Origin: Cupriavidus basilensis
Lineage (GTDB): Bacteria > Pseudomonadota > Gammaproteobacteria > Burkholderiales > Burkholderiaceae
DNA: 64,000 nt
NCBI RefSeq assembly: GCF_000876015.1
Contig: NZ_BBQM01000018.1
Span: 1-64,000, forward strand
Direction of reading: 5' to 3'
Part shown: positions 44,568-54,776 of the stretch, piece by piece
How the letters are laid out: each line of letters opens with the position of its first letter
How positions within the stretch are numbered: position 1 is the first letter of the stretch
The notes under the pieces: generated by a model
What the model saw: the letters and a program-made list of their open reading frames with translations, nothing else
What the model was told of the DNA's origin: nothing
Database searches by the model: none
Position numbers and translations under genes: made by a program

Positions 44568-47500
44568 TCGAAGGTATCCTCAGCGGCTCGGTCCGCTATC
44601 GCTGGCTGGTGCTGTTCATGACGGCGGTCGTCGCGATGATCGGCGCCTGGCAACTCAACCTGCTGCCGATCGACGTCACGCCTGACATCACCAACAAGCA
44701 GGTCCAGATCAACACCGTGGTGCCGACGATGAGCCCGGTGGAAGTGGAGAAGCGCGTCACGTATCCGATCGAGACCGCGATCGCCGGCCTGAACGGTGTA
44801 GAGAGCACGCGGTCGATGTCCCGCAACGGCTTCAGCCAGGTGACTGTGATCTTCAAGGAAAGCGCGAACCTGTACTTCATGCGTCAGCAGGTATCGGAGC
44901 GGCTGGCGCAGGCGCGTCCGAACCTGCCGGAGAACGTCGAGCCGCAGATGGGACCCGTGTCGACCGGGCTTGGCGAGGTCTTCCACTACAGCGTCGAATA
45001 CCAGCATCCGGACGGCACAGGCGCTCCCGTCAAGGACGGCGAGCCCGGCTGGCAGGGCGACGGCAGCTTTCTCACCGAGCGTGGCGAGCGTCTGGACGAT
45101 CGCGTCTCCAGGCTGGCCTATCTGCGCACGGTGCAGGACTGGATTATCCGGCCGCAATTGCGCACGACGCCTGGCGTGGCCGACGTCGACTCGCTCGGCG
45201 GTTACGTCAAGCAGTTCGTCGTAGAACCCGACGCGGCAAAGATGGCCGCCTACGGCATCTCCTACGGGGAACTCGCCCGGGCACTTGAGGATGCCAACCT
45301 ATCGGTCGGCGCGAATTTCATCCGGCGCTCGGGGGAATCGTATCTGGTACGCGCCGATGCCCGGATCAAGTCCGTCGACGAAATTTCCCGGGCGGTAATT
45401 GCCCAGCGCCAAAACGTGCCGATCACAGTGGCGCAGGTCGCTGCCGTCAAGATCGGCGGGGAATTGCGGTCCGGTGCCGCCAGCCGCAACGGCAACGAAA
45501 CGGTGGTGGGCAGTGCGCTGATGCTCGTCGGCGCAAACAGCCGCACGGTGGCACAAGCCGTAGGCGACAAGCTCGAACAGATCTCGAAGACGCTGCCGCC
45601 GGGCGTGGTGATCGTTCCCACGCTCAATCGCTCCCAATTGGTAATTGCGACCATCGAGACGGTGGCGAAGAACCTGGTGGAAGGGGCGCTACTGGTGGCA
45701 GCGATCCTGTTCGCCCTGCTGGGCAACTGGCGCGCGGCGGCCATCGCGGCCCTGGTTATTCCGCTCTCCCTGCTGGTCAGTGCGATCGGCATGAACCAGT
45801 TCAACATCTCCGGCAACCTGATGAGCCTGGGGGCGCTGGACTTCGGCTTGATCATTGACGGCGCGGTCATCATCGTGGAGAACTCGCTCAGGCGGCTGGC
45901 CGAACGGCAGCGCCACGAGGGACGCCTGCTCACGCTCCATGAGCGGCTGGAGGAAGTCATCCAGTCGTCCCGCGAAATGGTCCGTCCGACGGTGTACGGG
46001 CAACTCGTGATCTTCATGGTCTTCCTGCCATGCCTGACCTTCCAGGGGGTGGAAGGCAAGATGTTTTCGCCGATGGTGATCACGCTGATGCTGGCGCTCG
46101 CGTCTGCCTTCGTGCTGTCACTGACCTTCGTGCCGGCCATGGTGGCGGTGCTGCTGCGCAAGAAGGTCTCCGAGAACGAGGTGCGCGTCATCGTTGTGAC
46201 CAAGCGGCGCTATCGGCCCTGGCTGGAGCATGCGGTAGCTCGTCCGATGCCGTTCATTGGCGCCGGCGTCGCGACGCTGGCGATCGCGGCGGTGGCATTC
46301 ACGTTCGTCGGGCGCGAATTCATGCCGACGCTCGACGAGCAGAATCTGAATCTGTCGTCGGTGCGCATCCCGTCGACGTCGATTGACCAGTCGGTCGCCA
46401 TCGATCTGCCGCTCGAGCGCGCCGTGCTGTCGCTGCCGGAAGTCAAGACCGTGTACTCCAAGGCGGGGACGGCCAGCCTGGCGGCCGACCCCATGCCGCC
46501 GAACGCCTCGGACAACTACATCATCCTGAAACCGAAGAGCGAGTGGCCGAAAGGCGTGACGACCAAGGAACAGGTCATCGAGCGTATCCGCGAGAAGACC
46601 GCGCCGATGGTCGGCAACAACTACGACGTGACGCAGCCGATCGAGATGCGGTTTAACGAACTGATCGGCGGAGTGCGTAGCGACGTCGCCGTGAAAATCT
46701 ACGGTGAAAACCTGGATGAACTGGCGGCCACGGCTCAGCGCATCGCCGGCGTGTTGAAGAAAACCCCGGGCGCCACGGACGTTCGCGTGCCACTGACCAG
46801 CGGATTTCCGACGTTCGACATCGTCTTTGACCGCGCCGCGATCGCCCGGTATGGCCTGACGGTCAAGGAGGTGGCTGATACCCTTTCCGCAGCCATGGCA
46901 GGTCGGGCGTCCGGACAGATCTTCGATGGCGACCGTCGCTTCGACATCGTGATCCGCCTGCCGGGCGACCAACGCGAAAATCTCGATGTCCTTGGCGCGC
47001 TTCCCGTCATGCTGCCTGTGACCGACGGTCAGGCTCGCGCTTCCGTGCCGCTGCGCCAACTGGTGCAATTCCGGTTCACGCAGGGTCTCAACGAGGTCAG
47101 TCGCGACAACGGCAAGCGCCGCGTGTACGTGGAAGCCAATGTAGGCGGCCGGGATCTCGGCAGCTTCGTTGACGATGCCGCGGAGCGCATCGCCAAGGAA
47201 GTCAAACTGCCCCCGGGCATGTATATCGAATGGGGCGGCCAATTCCAGAACCTTCAGGCGGCTACCAAGCGCCTGGCCATCATTGTGCCCCTGTGCTTCA
47301 TCCTGATCGCCGCGACGCTGTATATGGCAATCGGCAGCGCCGCGCTGACGGCAACCGTGCTGACGGCGGTACCCCTGGCATTGGCTGGCGGCGTCTTCGC
47401 GCTGCTACTGCGCGGGATCCCGTTCTCGATCTCGGCGGCAGTTGGCTTCATTGCGGTGTCCGGCGTGGCGGTGCTGAACGGACTGGTACTGATCTCCGCC

Positions 47501-47794
47501 ATCCGCAAACGTCTGGAAGACGGCATGATGCCTGACACGGCCGTGATCGAGGGCGCGATGGAGCGCGTCAGGCCGGTGTTGATGACTGCGTTGGTGGCTT
47601 CGCTGGGCTTTGTGCCGATGGCAATTGCAACGGGCACGGGTGCCGAAGTCCAGAAGCCGTTGGCGACGGTCGTCATCGGTGGCTTGATCACGGCGACCGT
47701 GCTGACATTGTTTGTCCTGCCCGCCCTGTGCGGTATCGTTTTGCGCCGGCAACCGCAGGTCATCTCAGGTGGCCGCGATCTGATCGAAGCGTAG
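44564..47794 (+). CDS. cnrA: Heavy-metal RND transporter CnrA/NccA
   Basis: A 1076-residue inner-membrane proton antiporter of the HME-RND family, the size of CnrA/NccA. Twelve transmembrane segments are arranged as one plus five in each half, with two large periplasmic loops. The family motif DFGLIIDGAVIIVEN in helix 4 contains the Asp/Asp/Glu residues needed for proton coupling. LLPIDVTPDITNKQVQINT near the start is typical of CzcA/CnrA. It exports Ni2+ and Co2+, perhaps also Cd2+. ATGA overlap with cnrB. Confidence 0.95.
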   Translation: MIEGILSGSVRYRWLVLFMTAVVAMIGAWQLNLLPIDVTPDITNKQVQINTVVPTMSPVEVEKRVTYPIETAIAGLNGVESTRSMSRNGFSQVTVIFKESANLYFMRQQVSERLAQARPNLPENVEPQMGPVSTGLGEVFHYSVEYQHPDGTGAPVKDGEPGWQGDGSFLTERGERLDDRVSRLAYLRTVQDWIIRPQLRTTPGVADVDSLGGYVKQFVVEPDAAKMAAYGISYGELARALEDANLSVGANFIRRSGESYLVRADARIKSVDEISRAVIAQRQNVPITVAQVAAVKIGGELRSGAASRNGNETVVGSALMLVGANSRTVAQAVGDKLEQISKTLPPGVVIVPTLNRSQLVIATIETVAKNLVEGALLVAAILFALLGNWRAAAIAALVIPLSLLVSAIGMNQFNISGNLMSLGALDFGLIIDGAVIIVENSLRRLAERQRHEGRLLTLHERLEEVIQSSREMVRPTVYGQLVIFMVFLPCLTFQGVEGKMFSPMVITLMLALASAFVLSLTFVPAMVAVLLRKKVSENEVRVIVVTKRRYRPWLEHAVARPMPFIGAGVATLAIAAVAFTFVGREFMPTLDEQNLNLSSVRIPSTSIDQSVAIDLPLERAVLSLPEVKTVYSKAGTASLAADPMPPNASDNYIILKPKSEWPKGVTTKEQVIERIREKTAPMVGNNYDVTQPIEMRFNELIGGVRSDVAVKIYGENLDELAATAQRIAGVLKKTPGATDVRVPLTSGFPTFDIVFDRAAIARYGLTVKEVADTLSAAMAGRASGQIFDGDRRFDIVIRLPGDQRENLDVLGALPVMLPVTDGQARASVPLRQLVQFRFTQGLNEVSRDNGKRRVYVEANVGGRDLGSFVDDAAERIAKEVKLPPGMYIEWGGQFQNLQAATKRLAIIVPLCFILIAATLYMAIGSAALTATVLTAVPLALAGGVFALLLRGIPFSISAAVGFIAVSGVAVLNGLVLISAIRKRLEDGMMPDTAVIEGAMERVRPVLMTALVASLGFVPMAIATGTGAEVQKPLATVVIGGLITATVLTLFVLPALCGIVLRRQPQVISGGRDLIEA

Positions 47795-47821
47795 TGATCG
47801 TTATGAAGCGTCGGAGACGTC

Positions 47822-49162
47822 ATGCTTGAAGTACTGGGAAATCGCACATACAGGCACTTGTTTGCCGCGCAGGTGATTGCATTGGTCGGGACCGGGCTCG
47901 CAACCGTTGCCCTTGGGTTGCTGGCCTACGACCTCGCCGGAGCAAACGCCGGAAGCGTCCTCGGCACGGCGCTCGCCATCAAGATGGTCGCCTATGTCGG
48001 CATCGCACCGGTGGTGGGCGCCTTCGCCAACCGGCTACCGCGCCGGGCATTCCTGGTGGCAATGGATTTGGTGCGAGCCGCAGTGGCCATCTCGTTGCCG
48101 TTCGTGACACAAGTCTGGGAGATTTACGTGCTGATCTTCCTGCTGCAATCTGCCTCGGCAGCGTTCACGCCAACTTTCCAGGCGACGATACCAGACGTGT
48201 TGCCGGAGGAGAAGGACTACACCCGGGCACTATCGTTGTCGCGTCTGGCCTATGACATGGAGAGCCTGGCGAGTCCCGCGCTCGCTGCCGCGCTGCTCTC
48301 AGTCATCAGCTTTCACTGGCTGTTTGGTGGCACGGTCATTGGCTTCCTTTGCTCAGCCGCACTCGTGGTATCGGTACGCCTGCCGCAGTCCCGCGCCGTG
48401 GACCGTACCGGCAGCATCTACGCGAAGACCTTCCGCGGGATTTCCATCTATCTGCGCACCCCGCGTCTGCGAGGATTGCTCGCGCTGAACCTTGCCGCGG
48501 CAGCCGCCAGTTCGATGGTGATCGTCAACACGGTAGTCTACGTGCAGAGCAAACTACAGCGGCCGGCATCGGACGTTCCGTTCGGACTGGCGGCATTCGG
48601 ATGCGGCTCGATGCTGGTTGCACTGATATTGCCGCGGTTCCTCAATGAGCGTCCAGACCGGCCCCCAATGCTGACCGGGGCGTTCATCATGACCCTTGGC
48701 CTTGCGTTCGGCGTGGTGCTGACCAGCTTTGCGCCGGCGGTCGAATGGCCCGAATTTCTTCTGACATGGTTTGTGATCGGCGTTGGCTACTCGATGACAC
48801 AGACACCGAGCGGGCGCCTGCTCAGGCGATCTGCCGCCTCGCCCGATCGCCCCGCAGTATTTGCCGCCCAGTTCTCGCTGTCGCACGCCTGCTGGTTGAT
48901 CGCCTATCCGCTGGCTGGCCAGATCGGTGCCGGGTATGGGATGACTGCGGCGTTCGCGGTGTTGGCGGGTCTCTCACTGATTGGCGTCCTTTGCGCATGG
49001 CGGCTATGGCCTGCCGATGATCCCGATATGCTCGAGCACGAGCACCCTGATGGCGACGAATTGGATGGACATCTGGAAGAGGGAGAGAGGACGGGGCAAC
49101 GCAGGCATCGCCACGCTTTCACGATTGATGACCTTCACGGGGAATGGCCCGGCAAGTGGTGA
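47822..49162 (+). CDS. nreB: NreB-like MFS nickel exporter with His-rich tail
   Basis: A 446-residue major-facilitator protein with about 12 hydrophobic segments. The first helix region (FAAQVIALVGTGLATVALGLLAYDLA) fits the NreB/enterobactin-exporter-like branch. The C-terminal tail after about residue 398 is rich in acidic residues and histidine (LEHEHPDGDELDGH, RHRHAF), as in NreB, where it helps nickel handling. It starts 27 bases after cnrA and probably belongs to the operon. A CnrT or NccN gene is not found here. Confidence 0.8.
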   Translation: MLEVLGNRTYRHLFAAQVIALVGTGLATVALGLLAYDLAGANAGSVLGTALAIKMVAYVGIAPVVGAFANRLPRRAFLVAMDLVRAAVAISLPFVTQVWEIYVLIFLLQSASAAFTPTFQATIPDVLPEEKDYTRALSLSRLAYDMESLASPALAAALLSVISFHWLFGGTVIGFLCSAALVVSVRLPQSRAVDRTGSIYAKTFRGISIYLRTPRLRGLLALNLAAAAASSMVIVNTVVYVQSKLQRPASDVPFGLAAFGCGSMLVALILPRFLNERPDRPPMLTGAFIMTLGLAFGVVLTSFAPAVEWPEFLLTWFVIGVGYSMTQTPSGRLLRRSAASPDRPAVFAAQFSLSHACWLIAYPLAGQIGAGYGMTAAFAVLAGLSLIGVLCAWRLWPADDPDMLEHEHPDGDELDGHLEEGERTGQRRHRHAFTIDDLHGEWPGKW

Positions 49163-49455
49163 TCTGCGTCGCCCGTTCACTGGTGGTCTGACGAGCAAGA
49201 TTGAGACGTCCGATCAATCTCAGTTCGGCCGTTCGACTCATGGCCGCCGGGCACTGTTCTTCGCTGGAAGTTGCCGGTCGTCTTTACCGGACAAGCGGCC
49301 GTCTCCGACCTGCCGCAGTCCGTCGCCCTACTCCGTTGGCGAATCCGTTGATCGCATTTCCCCCTGATCGACAAAGGCAAGGGCGGAGCGGTAGATCGAA
49401 CCAGCCCGTTTTGCGCCCTGAGACGTCATGCTGATAGGATGCAGGGAACCGGGGT

Positions 49456-51933
49456 TCACACCTTGCTGTGCCGCAGGCGCAGCGCATTGCCGACCACCGA
49501 AGCCGAACTCAGGCTCATCGCCAGCGCGGCGATCAGCGGCGACAGCAGCCAGCCGGTAAACGGGTACAGCACCCCAGCAGCAACCGGGATGCCCAGGCCG
49601 TTGTAGAGAAAGGCGAACACCAGATTCTCCTTCATGTTGCGCACCGTCCCCACCGACAGCCCGCGCGCGGTGGCAATGCCGCGCAGGTCACCCTTGACCA
49701 GCGTGATCTGGGCGCTGTTCATCGCCACGTCGGTGCCAGTACCCATGGCGATGCCGACGTCAGCCTTGGCGAGCGCCGGGGCGTCATTGATGCCGTCGCC
49801 AGCCATGGCGACCACACGACCTTCCTTCTGCAGGCGCTCGATCAGCGTCAGCTTGTCGACCGGCTTCACTTCGCCGTGGACCTCGTCGATGCCCAGGCGG
49901 GCCCCCACCGACTTCGCGGTCGTCAGGCCGTCGCCAGTCGCCATGATCACCCGCAGGCCAGCCGCCTTGAGGGTCGCCAGCGCCTCCGGCGTACTCGCCT
50001 TCACTGGGTCGGAGACTGCCAGCAGGCCGGCAAGGCGTCCGCCCACCGCCAGGTACATCACGCTAGCCCCTTCCCTGCGCAGAGATTCGGCCTGCTGCGC
50101 GCGTGAATCGACGGCGACACCGACCTGCGCCATGAGGACGGTGTTACCAAGCGCGAGAGGCTGCCCTTCCACTTGTCCGCGCACACCGATGCCAGAACCG
50201 GACTCGAAGTTCTCCGGCTTGCTCAGTGCGAGGCCCTGGGCGCGCGCGGCCTGCACGATCGCATCGGCCAGCGGGTGCTCGCTGCCCTGGTCCAGGCTGG
50301 CCGCCAGGCGCAGCACCTCCGCGGAAGTGAAGCCGTCCGCCGGGACCACCTGATCGAAGGCAGGGCGGCCTTCGGTCAGCGTGCCGGTCTTGTCGATGAC
50401 CAGGGTATCGACCCGGCGCAGGTTCTCGATCGCGGCGGCATCGCGGAACAGCACGCCCTGGGTCGCACCGCGCCCGGTGGCGACCATGATCGACATCGGC
50501 GTTGCCAGCCCCAGCGCGCAGGGGCAGGCGATGATCAGCACCGACACGGCGTTGATCAGACCGAACACCCAGGACGGCTGCGGGCCGAACAAACCCCAGA
50601 TGAAGAAGGTAGCGATGGCGATGGCGACGACCACCATCACGAAGTAGCCGGCGACCACATCTGCCATGCGCTGCATGGGCGCCTTGGACCGCTGGGCCTG
50701 AGCCACCATCTGCACGATCTGCGAGAGCACGGTCTCCGAGCCGATGCGCTCGGAGCGAATGACGAGCGCGCCGCTGGTATTGAGCGTGGCGCCGATGACC
50801 TTGTCACCCTCGCGCTTGCTCACCGGCAGGGGTTCGCCGGTCAGCATGGACTCGTCCACCGAGCTTGCACCCTCGACCACCGCGCCATCGACGGGCACTT
50901 TCTCGCCGGGCCGCACGCGCAGGAGGTCGCCGACGTGCACGTGGGTCAGCGGCACATCCTCCTCACTACCGTCGGCGCCGATGCGGCGCGCGGTCTTGGG
51001 AGCCAGCCCCAGCAGCGACTTGATCGCCGCCGAGGTCTGCGAGCGCGCCTTGAGTTCGAGAACCTGCCCGAGCAGCGTCAGCGAGATGATGACCCCCGCG
51101 GCCTCGAAGTAAACGCCGACCCGACCCATCGAGATGAACGACGCCGGAAAGATCCCTGGCGCGACGGTGGCAACGACGCTGTAAACGAAGGCAGCGCCCG
51201 TGCCCAGGCCGATCAGCGTCCACATGTTCGGGCTGCGGTTGAGCACGGACTGCCAGCCGCGCGAGAAAAACGGCCAGCCGGCCCACAGCACGATCGGCAG
51301 CGACAGCACCAGTTCCATCCAGCTCTGCGTGGCCATGTCCATCAGATGCAGACGTTCGCCGAACATCGCCAGTGCCAGCACCACCAAGGTCAGCGGCAGC
51401 GTCCACCAGAAGCGCCGGGAGAAATCGCGCAGCTCTGGGTTGTCGTCCTCCAGGTCCGGCAGCAGCGGCTCGAGGGTCATGCCGCAGATAGGGCAATTGC
51501 CGGGGTGATCCTGGCGGATCTGCGGGTGCATCGGGCAGGTGTAAATTGTGCCTGGAGCCGCAGGCTTCGGCGGTTGCGCCGAGTCCGCTACTACCGGGGC
51601 TGCTTGCGGTGCGTGCCCATGGTCCTGCCCATGGCGGTGATGGCCCGCCGTGCTGCCGCTGGTGCCGGGGGCTCCGGCATGCGTCTGCCCTGCCGGGACG
51701 GGTTGAAGCGTCATGCCGCATTTCGGGCAGGCGCCAGGATGATCCTGCCGGACTTCGGGGTGCATCGGACAGGTGTAGATCACGCCCGTCGGCGTTGCGC
51801 CCGACCGACCCTCGGCTGCGGGTGCGCCTGTGTGGCCGCAATACACATGCGCTCCGGGAACCATGTTGCCCGACGGCAGTGTCCCCTGTGCGGGAAGATC
51901 CCGTTCGGGTGTTTTTCCCGGGGGCTGGCTCAT
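49456..51933 (-). CDS. Copper-exporting P1B-type ATPase with two N-terminal CxMHP metal-binding domains
   Basis: An 825-residue pump. The N-terminus has no ferredoxin-like HMA domain; two heavy-metal-binding modules replace it ([20 protein letters not shown] at about 53-72 and a near copy at 131-150), with a His-rich linker between. The core has the actuator motif LTGEP, the metal-binding CPC (about residue 470), the phosphorylated Asp in DKTGTLT (about 512), and [20 protein letters not shown]. It moves Cu+ from cytoplasm to periplasm. It is the last gene in the leftward cop cluster, 93 bases after copZ. Confidence 0.93.
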   Translation of the reverse strand: MSQPPGKTPERDLPAQGTLPSGNMVPGAHVYCGHTGAPAAEGRSGATPTGVIYTCPMHPEVRQDHPGACPKCGMTLQPVPAGQTHAGAPGTSGSTAGHHRHGQDHGHAPQAAPVVADSAQPPKPAAPGTIYTCPMHPQIRQDHPGNCPICGMTLEPLLPDLEDDNPELRDFSRRFWWTLPLTLVVLALAMFGERLHLMDMATQSWMELVLSLPIVLWAGWPFFSRGWQSVLNRSPNMWTLIGLGTGAAFVYSVVATVAPGIFPASFISMGRVGVYFEAAGVIISLTLLGQVLELKARSQTSAAIKSLLGLAPKTARRIGADGSEEDVPLTHVHVGDLLRVRPGEKVPVDGAVVEGASSVDESMLTGEPLPVSKREGDKVIGATLNTSGALVIRSERIGSETVLSQIVQMVAQAQRSKAPMQRMADVVAGYFVMVVVAIAIATFFIWGLFGPQPSWVFGLINAVSVLIIACPCALGLATPMSIMVATGRGATQGVLFRDAAAIENLRRVDTLVIDKTGTLTEGRPAFDQVVPADGFTSAEVLRLAASLDQGSEHPLADAIVQAARAQGLALSKPENFESGSGIGVRGQVEGQPLALGNTVLMAQVGVAVDSRAQQAESLRREGASVMYLAVGGRLAGLLAVSDPVKASTPEALATLKAAGLRVIMATGDGLTTAKSVGARLGIDEVHGEVKPVDKLTLIERLQKEGRVVAMAGDGINDAPALAKADVGIAMGTGTDVAMNSAQITLVKGDLRGIATARGLSVGTVRNMKENLVFAFLYNGLGIPVAAGVLYPFTGWLLSPLIAALAMSLSSASVVGNALRLRHSKV

Positions 51934-52026
51934 GACGGTTTCTCCGAGTTCTCTTGGATGGGTATATCGGCTTCGACCTGGTGGACGAAACTGTGTTCTG
52001 ATTCCACACGGGAGGTACCGAGCGGA

Positions 52027-52290
52027 TTATCCGCAGCAGCAACGCCCGCGGCCGGCGCCGGGCGCTTTGCTGGCCCCGGCGCCACTGGCTTGCGCCGGGT
52101 AGCCGGCCTGTTTCAGCGCCGACACCAGCGGATCGATGCCTTCGGCAAGATCGCCATGGACACGAACACGGCCTGCGCCCAGGTCAACCTCCACCTCTCG
52201 CACGCCCGGCAGAGGTTTGAGTGCTTCAGTGACGTGTTTGACGCAGGCGCCGCAGGACATGCCCTGGACGTCAAGATCGATGGTGGTCAT
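52027..52290 (-). CDS. copZ: CopZ-like copper chaperone with Cys-rich tail
   Basis: An 87-residue HMA-domain protein: MTTIDLDVQGMSCGACVKHV contains the copper-binding MxCxxC. Unusually, the C-terminus ends in CCCG, giving three extra cysteines that could bind more metal. It probably delivers Cu+ to the ATPase encoded next. Ending the frame at ATG 52290 leaves a normal-size chaperone; the upstream extension is Pro-rich and unlikely to be coding. Confidence 0.9.
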   Translation of the reverse strand: MTTIDLDVQGMSCGACVKHVTEALKPLPGVREVEVDLGAGRVRVHGDLAEGIDPLVSALKQAGYPAQASGAGASKAPGAGRGRCCCG

Positions 52291-52333
52291 GGTCGTGATC
52301 TCCAGATGGATTGGCGCCAATGGATCGGGCGCA

Positions 52334-52981
52334 TCAGGTTGCGGCGGACCGCCGCCACCGGGGGAAAAAACGCGGCGTGGCTTGCGTATAGCGCTCGAAC
52401 TCCGCCCCGAATCGGGCTCGCATCTCGGCTTCCTCATTCACCGCCAGACGGCCGTACATGATCAGCAGGATCGGGAACATCAGCAACGTGAGCAGCGTCG
52501 GCCATTGCAGCAGGAAGCCCAGCAGGATAAGCACGAACGCCACATACTGGGGGTGACGGACGCGGGCGTAGGGGCCTGCCGTGGCCAAGGTGCCCCGGCG
52601 CTGCGCGTGATAAAGCACCTGCCAGGATCTGGACAGCAGATAGAAGCCGTAGGCGAGCAAGACGTAGCTGGCGATGTGCAGCACGCCGAAATGCGGGTCG
52701 CCCTTCTCACCCAGCAAGGTCCACCACAGATGGCCGGCGTCGTGGGAAAGAAGGTCGAGGCCGGGATAGCGGGTCTGCAGCCAGCCCGAGAGCAGATAGA
52801 TGGTCAGCGGAAACCCATACATCTCGACGAACAGCGCGACGATGAAAGCGGCAAACGCGCCGAAGGTCCGCCAGTCGCGCGCCGTCGCCGGTTTGAAGAA
52901 GCTGAAGGCGAACAGGATGAAGATGGCCGAGTTGAAGAACACCAGCAGCCACAGGCCGTAGGCGGGTTGATCGTGGCTCAT
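52334..52981 (-). CDS. Isoprenylcysteine methyltransferase-family membrane protein (CzcN/NccN-like)
   Basis: A 215-residue membrane protein with four or five hydrophobic segments. The C-terminal motif GPYARVRHPQYVAFVLILLG, then NEEAEMRARFGAEFERY, is the ICMT/PEMT signature for S-adenosylmethionine binding. Relatives such as CzcN and NccN accompany metal-resistance operons with an unknown job. It overlaps the preceding DUF2933-like gene as ATGA. Confidence 0.85.
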   Translation of the reverse strand: MSHDQPAYGLWLLVFFNSAIFILFAFSFFKPATARDWRTFGAFAAFIVALFVEMYGFPLTIYLLSGWLQTRYPGLDLLSHDAGHLWWTLLGEKGDPHFGVLHIASYVLLAYGFYLLSRSWQVLYHAQRRGTLATAGPYARVRHPQYVAFVLILLGFLLQWPTLLTLLMFPILLIMYGRLAVNEEAEMRARFGAEFERYTQATPRFFPRWRRSAAT

Positions 52982-53301
52982 GGCTGGTCTCCGCGTTGAT
53001 CGCGTGCGTTGATGTCGGAGCCGGCGCCTGGATTCGGTGTTTGGGTCGGCGTGCCCGGCGTCGTATCAGGCGGTGTGCGGGAGGAATGGTCATGCCCGCC
53101 GTGGCCATGGCCGTGGTGCATGAAGATGTGCATCAACGGGCAAGCCGCGAGCAACAGGAAGGGCAGGAACCCGACCACATGGGCGGCGTGTTCCTTGAGC
53201 AGGAAGTAGCCCGCAATCGCGCCAAGAACGAGCAGGCCGATCCCGTATCGGGAGCGCCAGAAACGTGGAGGCGATTCGTTGTGACGGTGATGTTCGTTCA
53301 T
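52978..53301 (-). CDS. DUF2933-like small membrane protein with His-rich loop
   Basis: A 107-residue protein with two short hydrophobic segments (about 22-40 and 45-58), then PLMHIFMHHGHGHGGHDH and a Pro/Thr-rich tail. The Met/His-rich CPLMHIFMHHGH block matches DUF2933 proteins often found in copper clusters. It probably binds copper at the membrane; the role is unproven. I start at ATG 53301, before MNEHHRHN. Confidence 0.82.
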   Translation of the reverse strand: MNEHHRHNESPPRFWRSRYGIGLLVLGAIAGYFLLKEHAAHVVGFLPFLLLAACPLMHIFMHHGHGHGGHDHSSRTPPDTTPGTPTQTPNPGAGSDINARDQRGDQP

Positions 53302-53357
53302 GATGAACCTTCCTTCAAAAGGGTCGGCCCAGCGAGCGCCGACCATGCCTGTCGAAA

Positions 53358-54299
53358 TCAATAGGGTCTCGTGTTGCCGGGTGGACTCAAGGTGCCCAGC
53401 CAGGCCACTGCCAGCAGGATCAGCGTCATGGCCGTCGCCTCAATCGCCAGGCTCTTGCACAAGGCACGCTTGGCGCAAGCGATCTCGGTGGAACTTCTTG
53501 CCCGCTCCAACAGCGGCCCCAACCGAAAACGATTTGCCGCGGCCAGCGCGAGCATGGTGCCGAACAGGCCCAGCTTCACCAGCAGCAAGATACCGTAAAG
53601 GCTGGATGCCATGCCCTGAAGGCTCGGGCCGACGATAAGCAGATAGTTCACGACGCCGGTGACGATCAGCACCGCGACGATGAGCGTGCCGGCCGCCGAA
53701 AACCCTGTCACGGCCTGGCGCAAGAGCAACAGATGCCGGTAGGCATCGCCCTGGACCGGGCGCAGCAGCAACAGCAGAAAGGCGGCCAGTGCACCGAGCC
53801 AGGCGCCAGCACCGAGCAGGTGCAAGGTGTCGGCCGCGAGATGGATACCGCCGCGTGTGCCGGTATCCATCGCTCCATGTCCCGACCAGACCAGCGTGGA
53901 CAGCCCAACCGCTGCTAACAACGAGGCGAGCGCCAGGCTCGCCGTGGGCGACCGTCCGTAGAAGCCGGCGCAAAACAGGATGCCCACGAGCGTCGCTATC
54001 TTGACCACCCACGCGATACCGACGTTGGTGCCGGTGATGATCATGCCGAACACATGGCGTTCAAGTTCGCCAAACTCCGCCACTCCGCTCATGGTCACCG
54101 CAAGCATCAGCATGCCGACGCCCGACACCAGCAGACCAACGCCCGCGAGCCAGGAGAACAGCCTTCGAAAACCGAAAGCTGCATGGGCGTCGGCCGCGTT
54201 ACCCTTCACGCCGTACAGGCCGAACAGCGGCAGCCCGAACAGCAGCATCAGATCGGTGTAGCTGACGAAGCGGACAATGATGTTGCCCCAACCCTCCAT
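53358..54299 (-). CDS. copD: Copper-resistance membrane protein CopD
   Basis: A 313-residue integral membrane protein with about eight helices. Conserved residues such as the His in WSGHGAMDTGTRGGIHLAAD and HLLGAGAWLGALA are typical of CopD, which is thought to take copper from CopC across the inner membrane. It starts three bases after copC. Complete. Confidence 0.92.
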   Translation of the reverse strand: MEGWGNIIVRFVSYTDLMLLFGLPLFGLYGVKGNAADAHAAFGFRRLFSWLAGVGLLVSGVGMLMLAVTMSGVAEFGELERHVFGMIITGTNVGIAWVVKIATLVGILFCAGFYGRSPTASLALASLLAAVGLSTLVWSGHGAMDTGTRGGIHLAADTLHLLGAGAWLGALAAFLLLLLRPVQGDAYRHLLLLRQAVTGFSAAGTLIVAVLIVTGVVNYLLIVGPSLQGMASSLYGILLLVKLGLFGTMLALAAANRFRLGPLLERARSSTEIACAKRALCKSLAIEATAMTLILLAVAWLGTLSPPGNTRPY

Positions 54300-54302
54300 G
54301 GC

Positions 54303-54689
54303 TCACTTCACCTTGAAGGAGAAGTCGCCCGTCACGGGATGGGTATCGGCCGACACGGCGCGCCACTCCACGCGGTAGTCCCCCGACATCGGCGGCTTGG
54401 CAGGTGTGATCACCATGGTCTTGCCGTCCTCGCCACCGGATACCTTGACGTCCACCGGCATGGGACTGTGGGACATTCCCGGCATGCCGGTCATGACCAG
54501 CTTGGCGCCGGAGAACTGAGTGGTCAGCGTTTCGGAAAAATGCAGTTCGATCTTCGCCGGAGCCGCCACTTCAGCGTTCGCTTGCGGATCGGAGGTCAGT
54601 AGCCTTGGATGGGCCTGCGCGGCGACGCTGAACAGCAGAATGCTGGTGGCAGCGGCAATGGGGAGGAGAAATTTGCGAATCGAGAACAT
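54303..54689 (-). CDS. copC: Periplasmic copper-binding protein CopC
   Basis: A 128-residue protein with signal peptide ending in AAQA before HPRLLTSDP; the mature N-terminal His is a Cu2+ ligand of CopC. The Met-rich loop MTGMPGMSHSPM suits Cu+ and the C-terminal VSADTHPVTGDFSFKVK gives the second Cu2+ site (Asp, His). I take ATG 54689 because AGAGGA sits six bases ahead; ATG 54695 is possible. Confidence 0.93.
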   Translation of the reverse strand: MFSIRKFLLPIAAATSILLFSVAAQAHPRLLTSDPQANAEVAAPAKIELHFSETLTTQFSGAKLVMTGMPGMSHSPMPVDVKVSGGEDGKTMVITPAKPPMSGDYRVEWRAVSADTHPVTGDFSFKVK

Positions 54690-54776
54690 GGTCATTCCTC
54701 TGTTGGGTGGTCGGTGGTTGAAAAACGGTTGTCTGTCCAGACGGTGATCGGCAGGACGAGCCTGGGCGCCAGCCCC

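Noticed and set aside
49163-49455. Possible gene between nreB and the copper ATPase
   Set aside because: Short frames only, none with a ribosome site or recognizable sequence.
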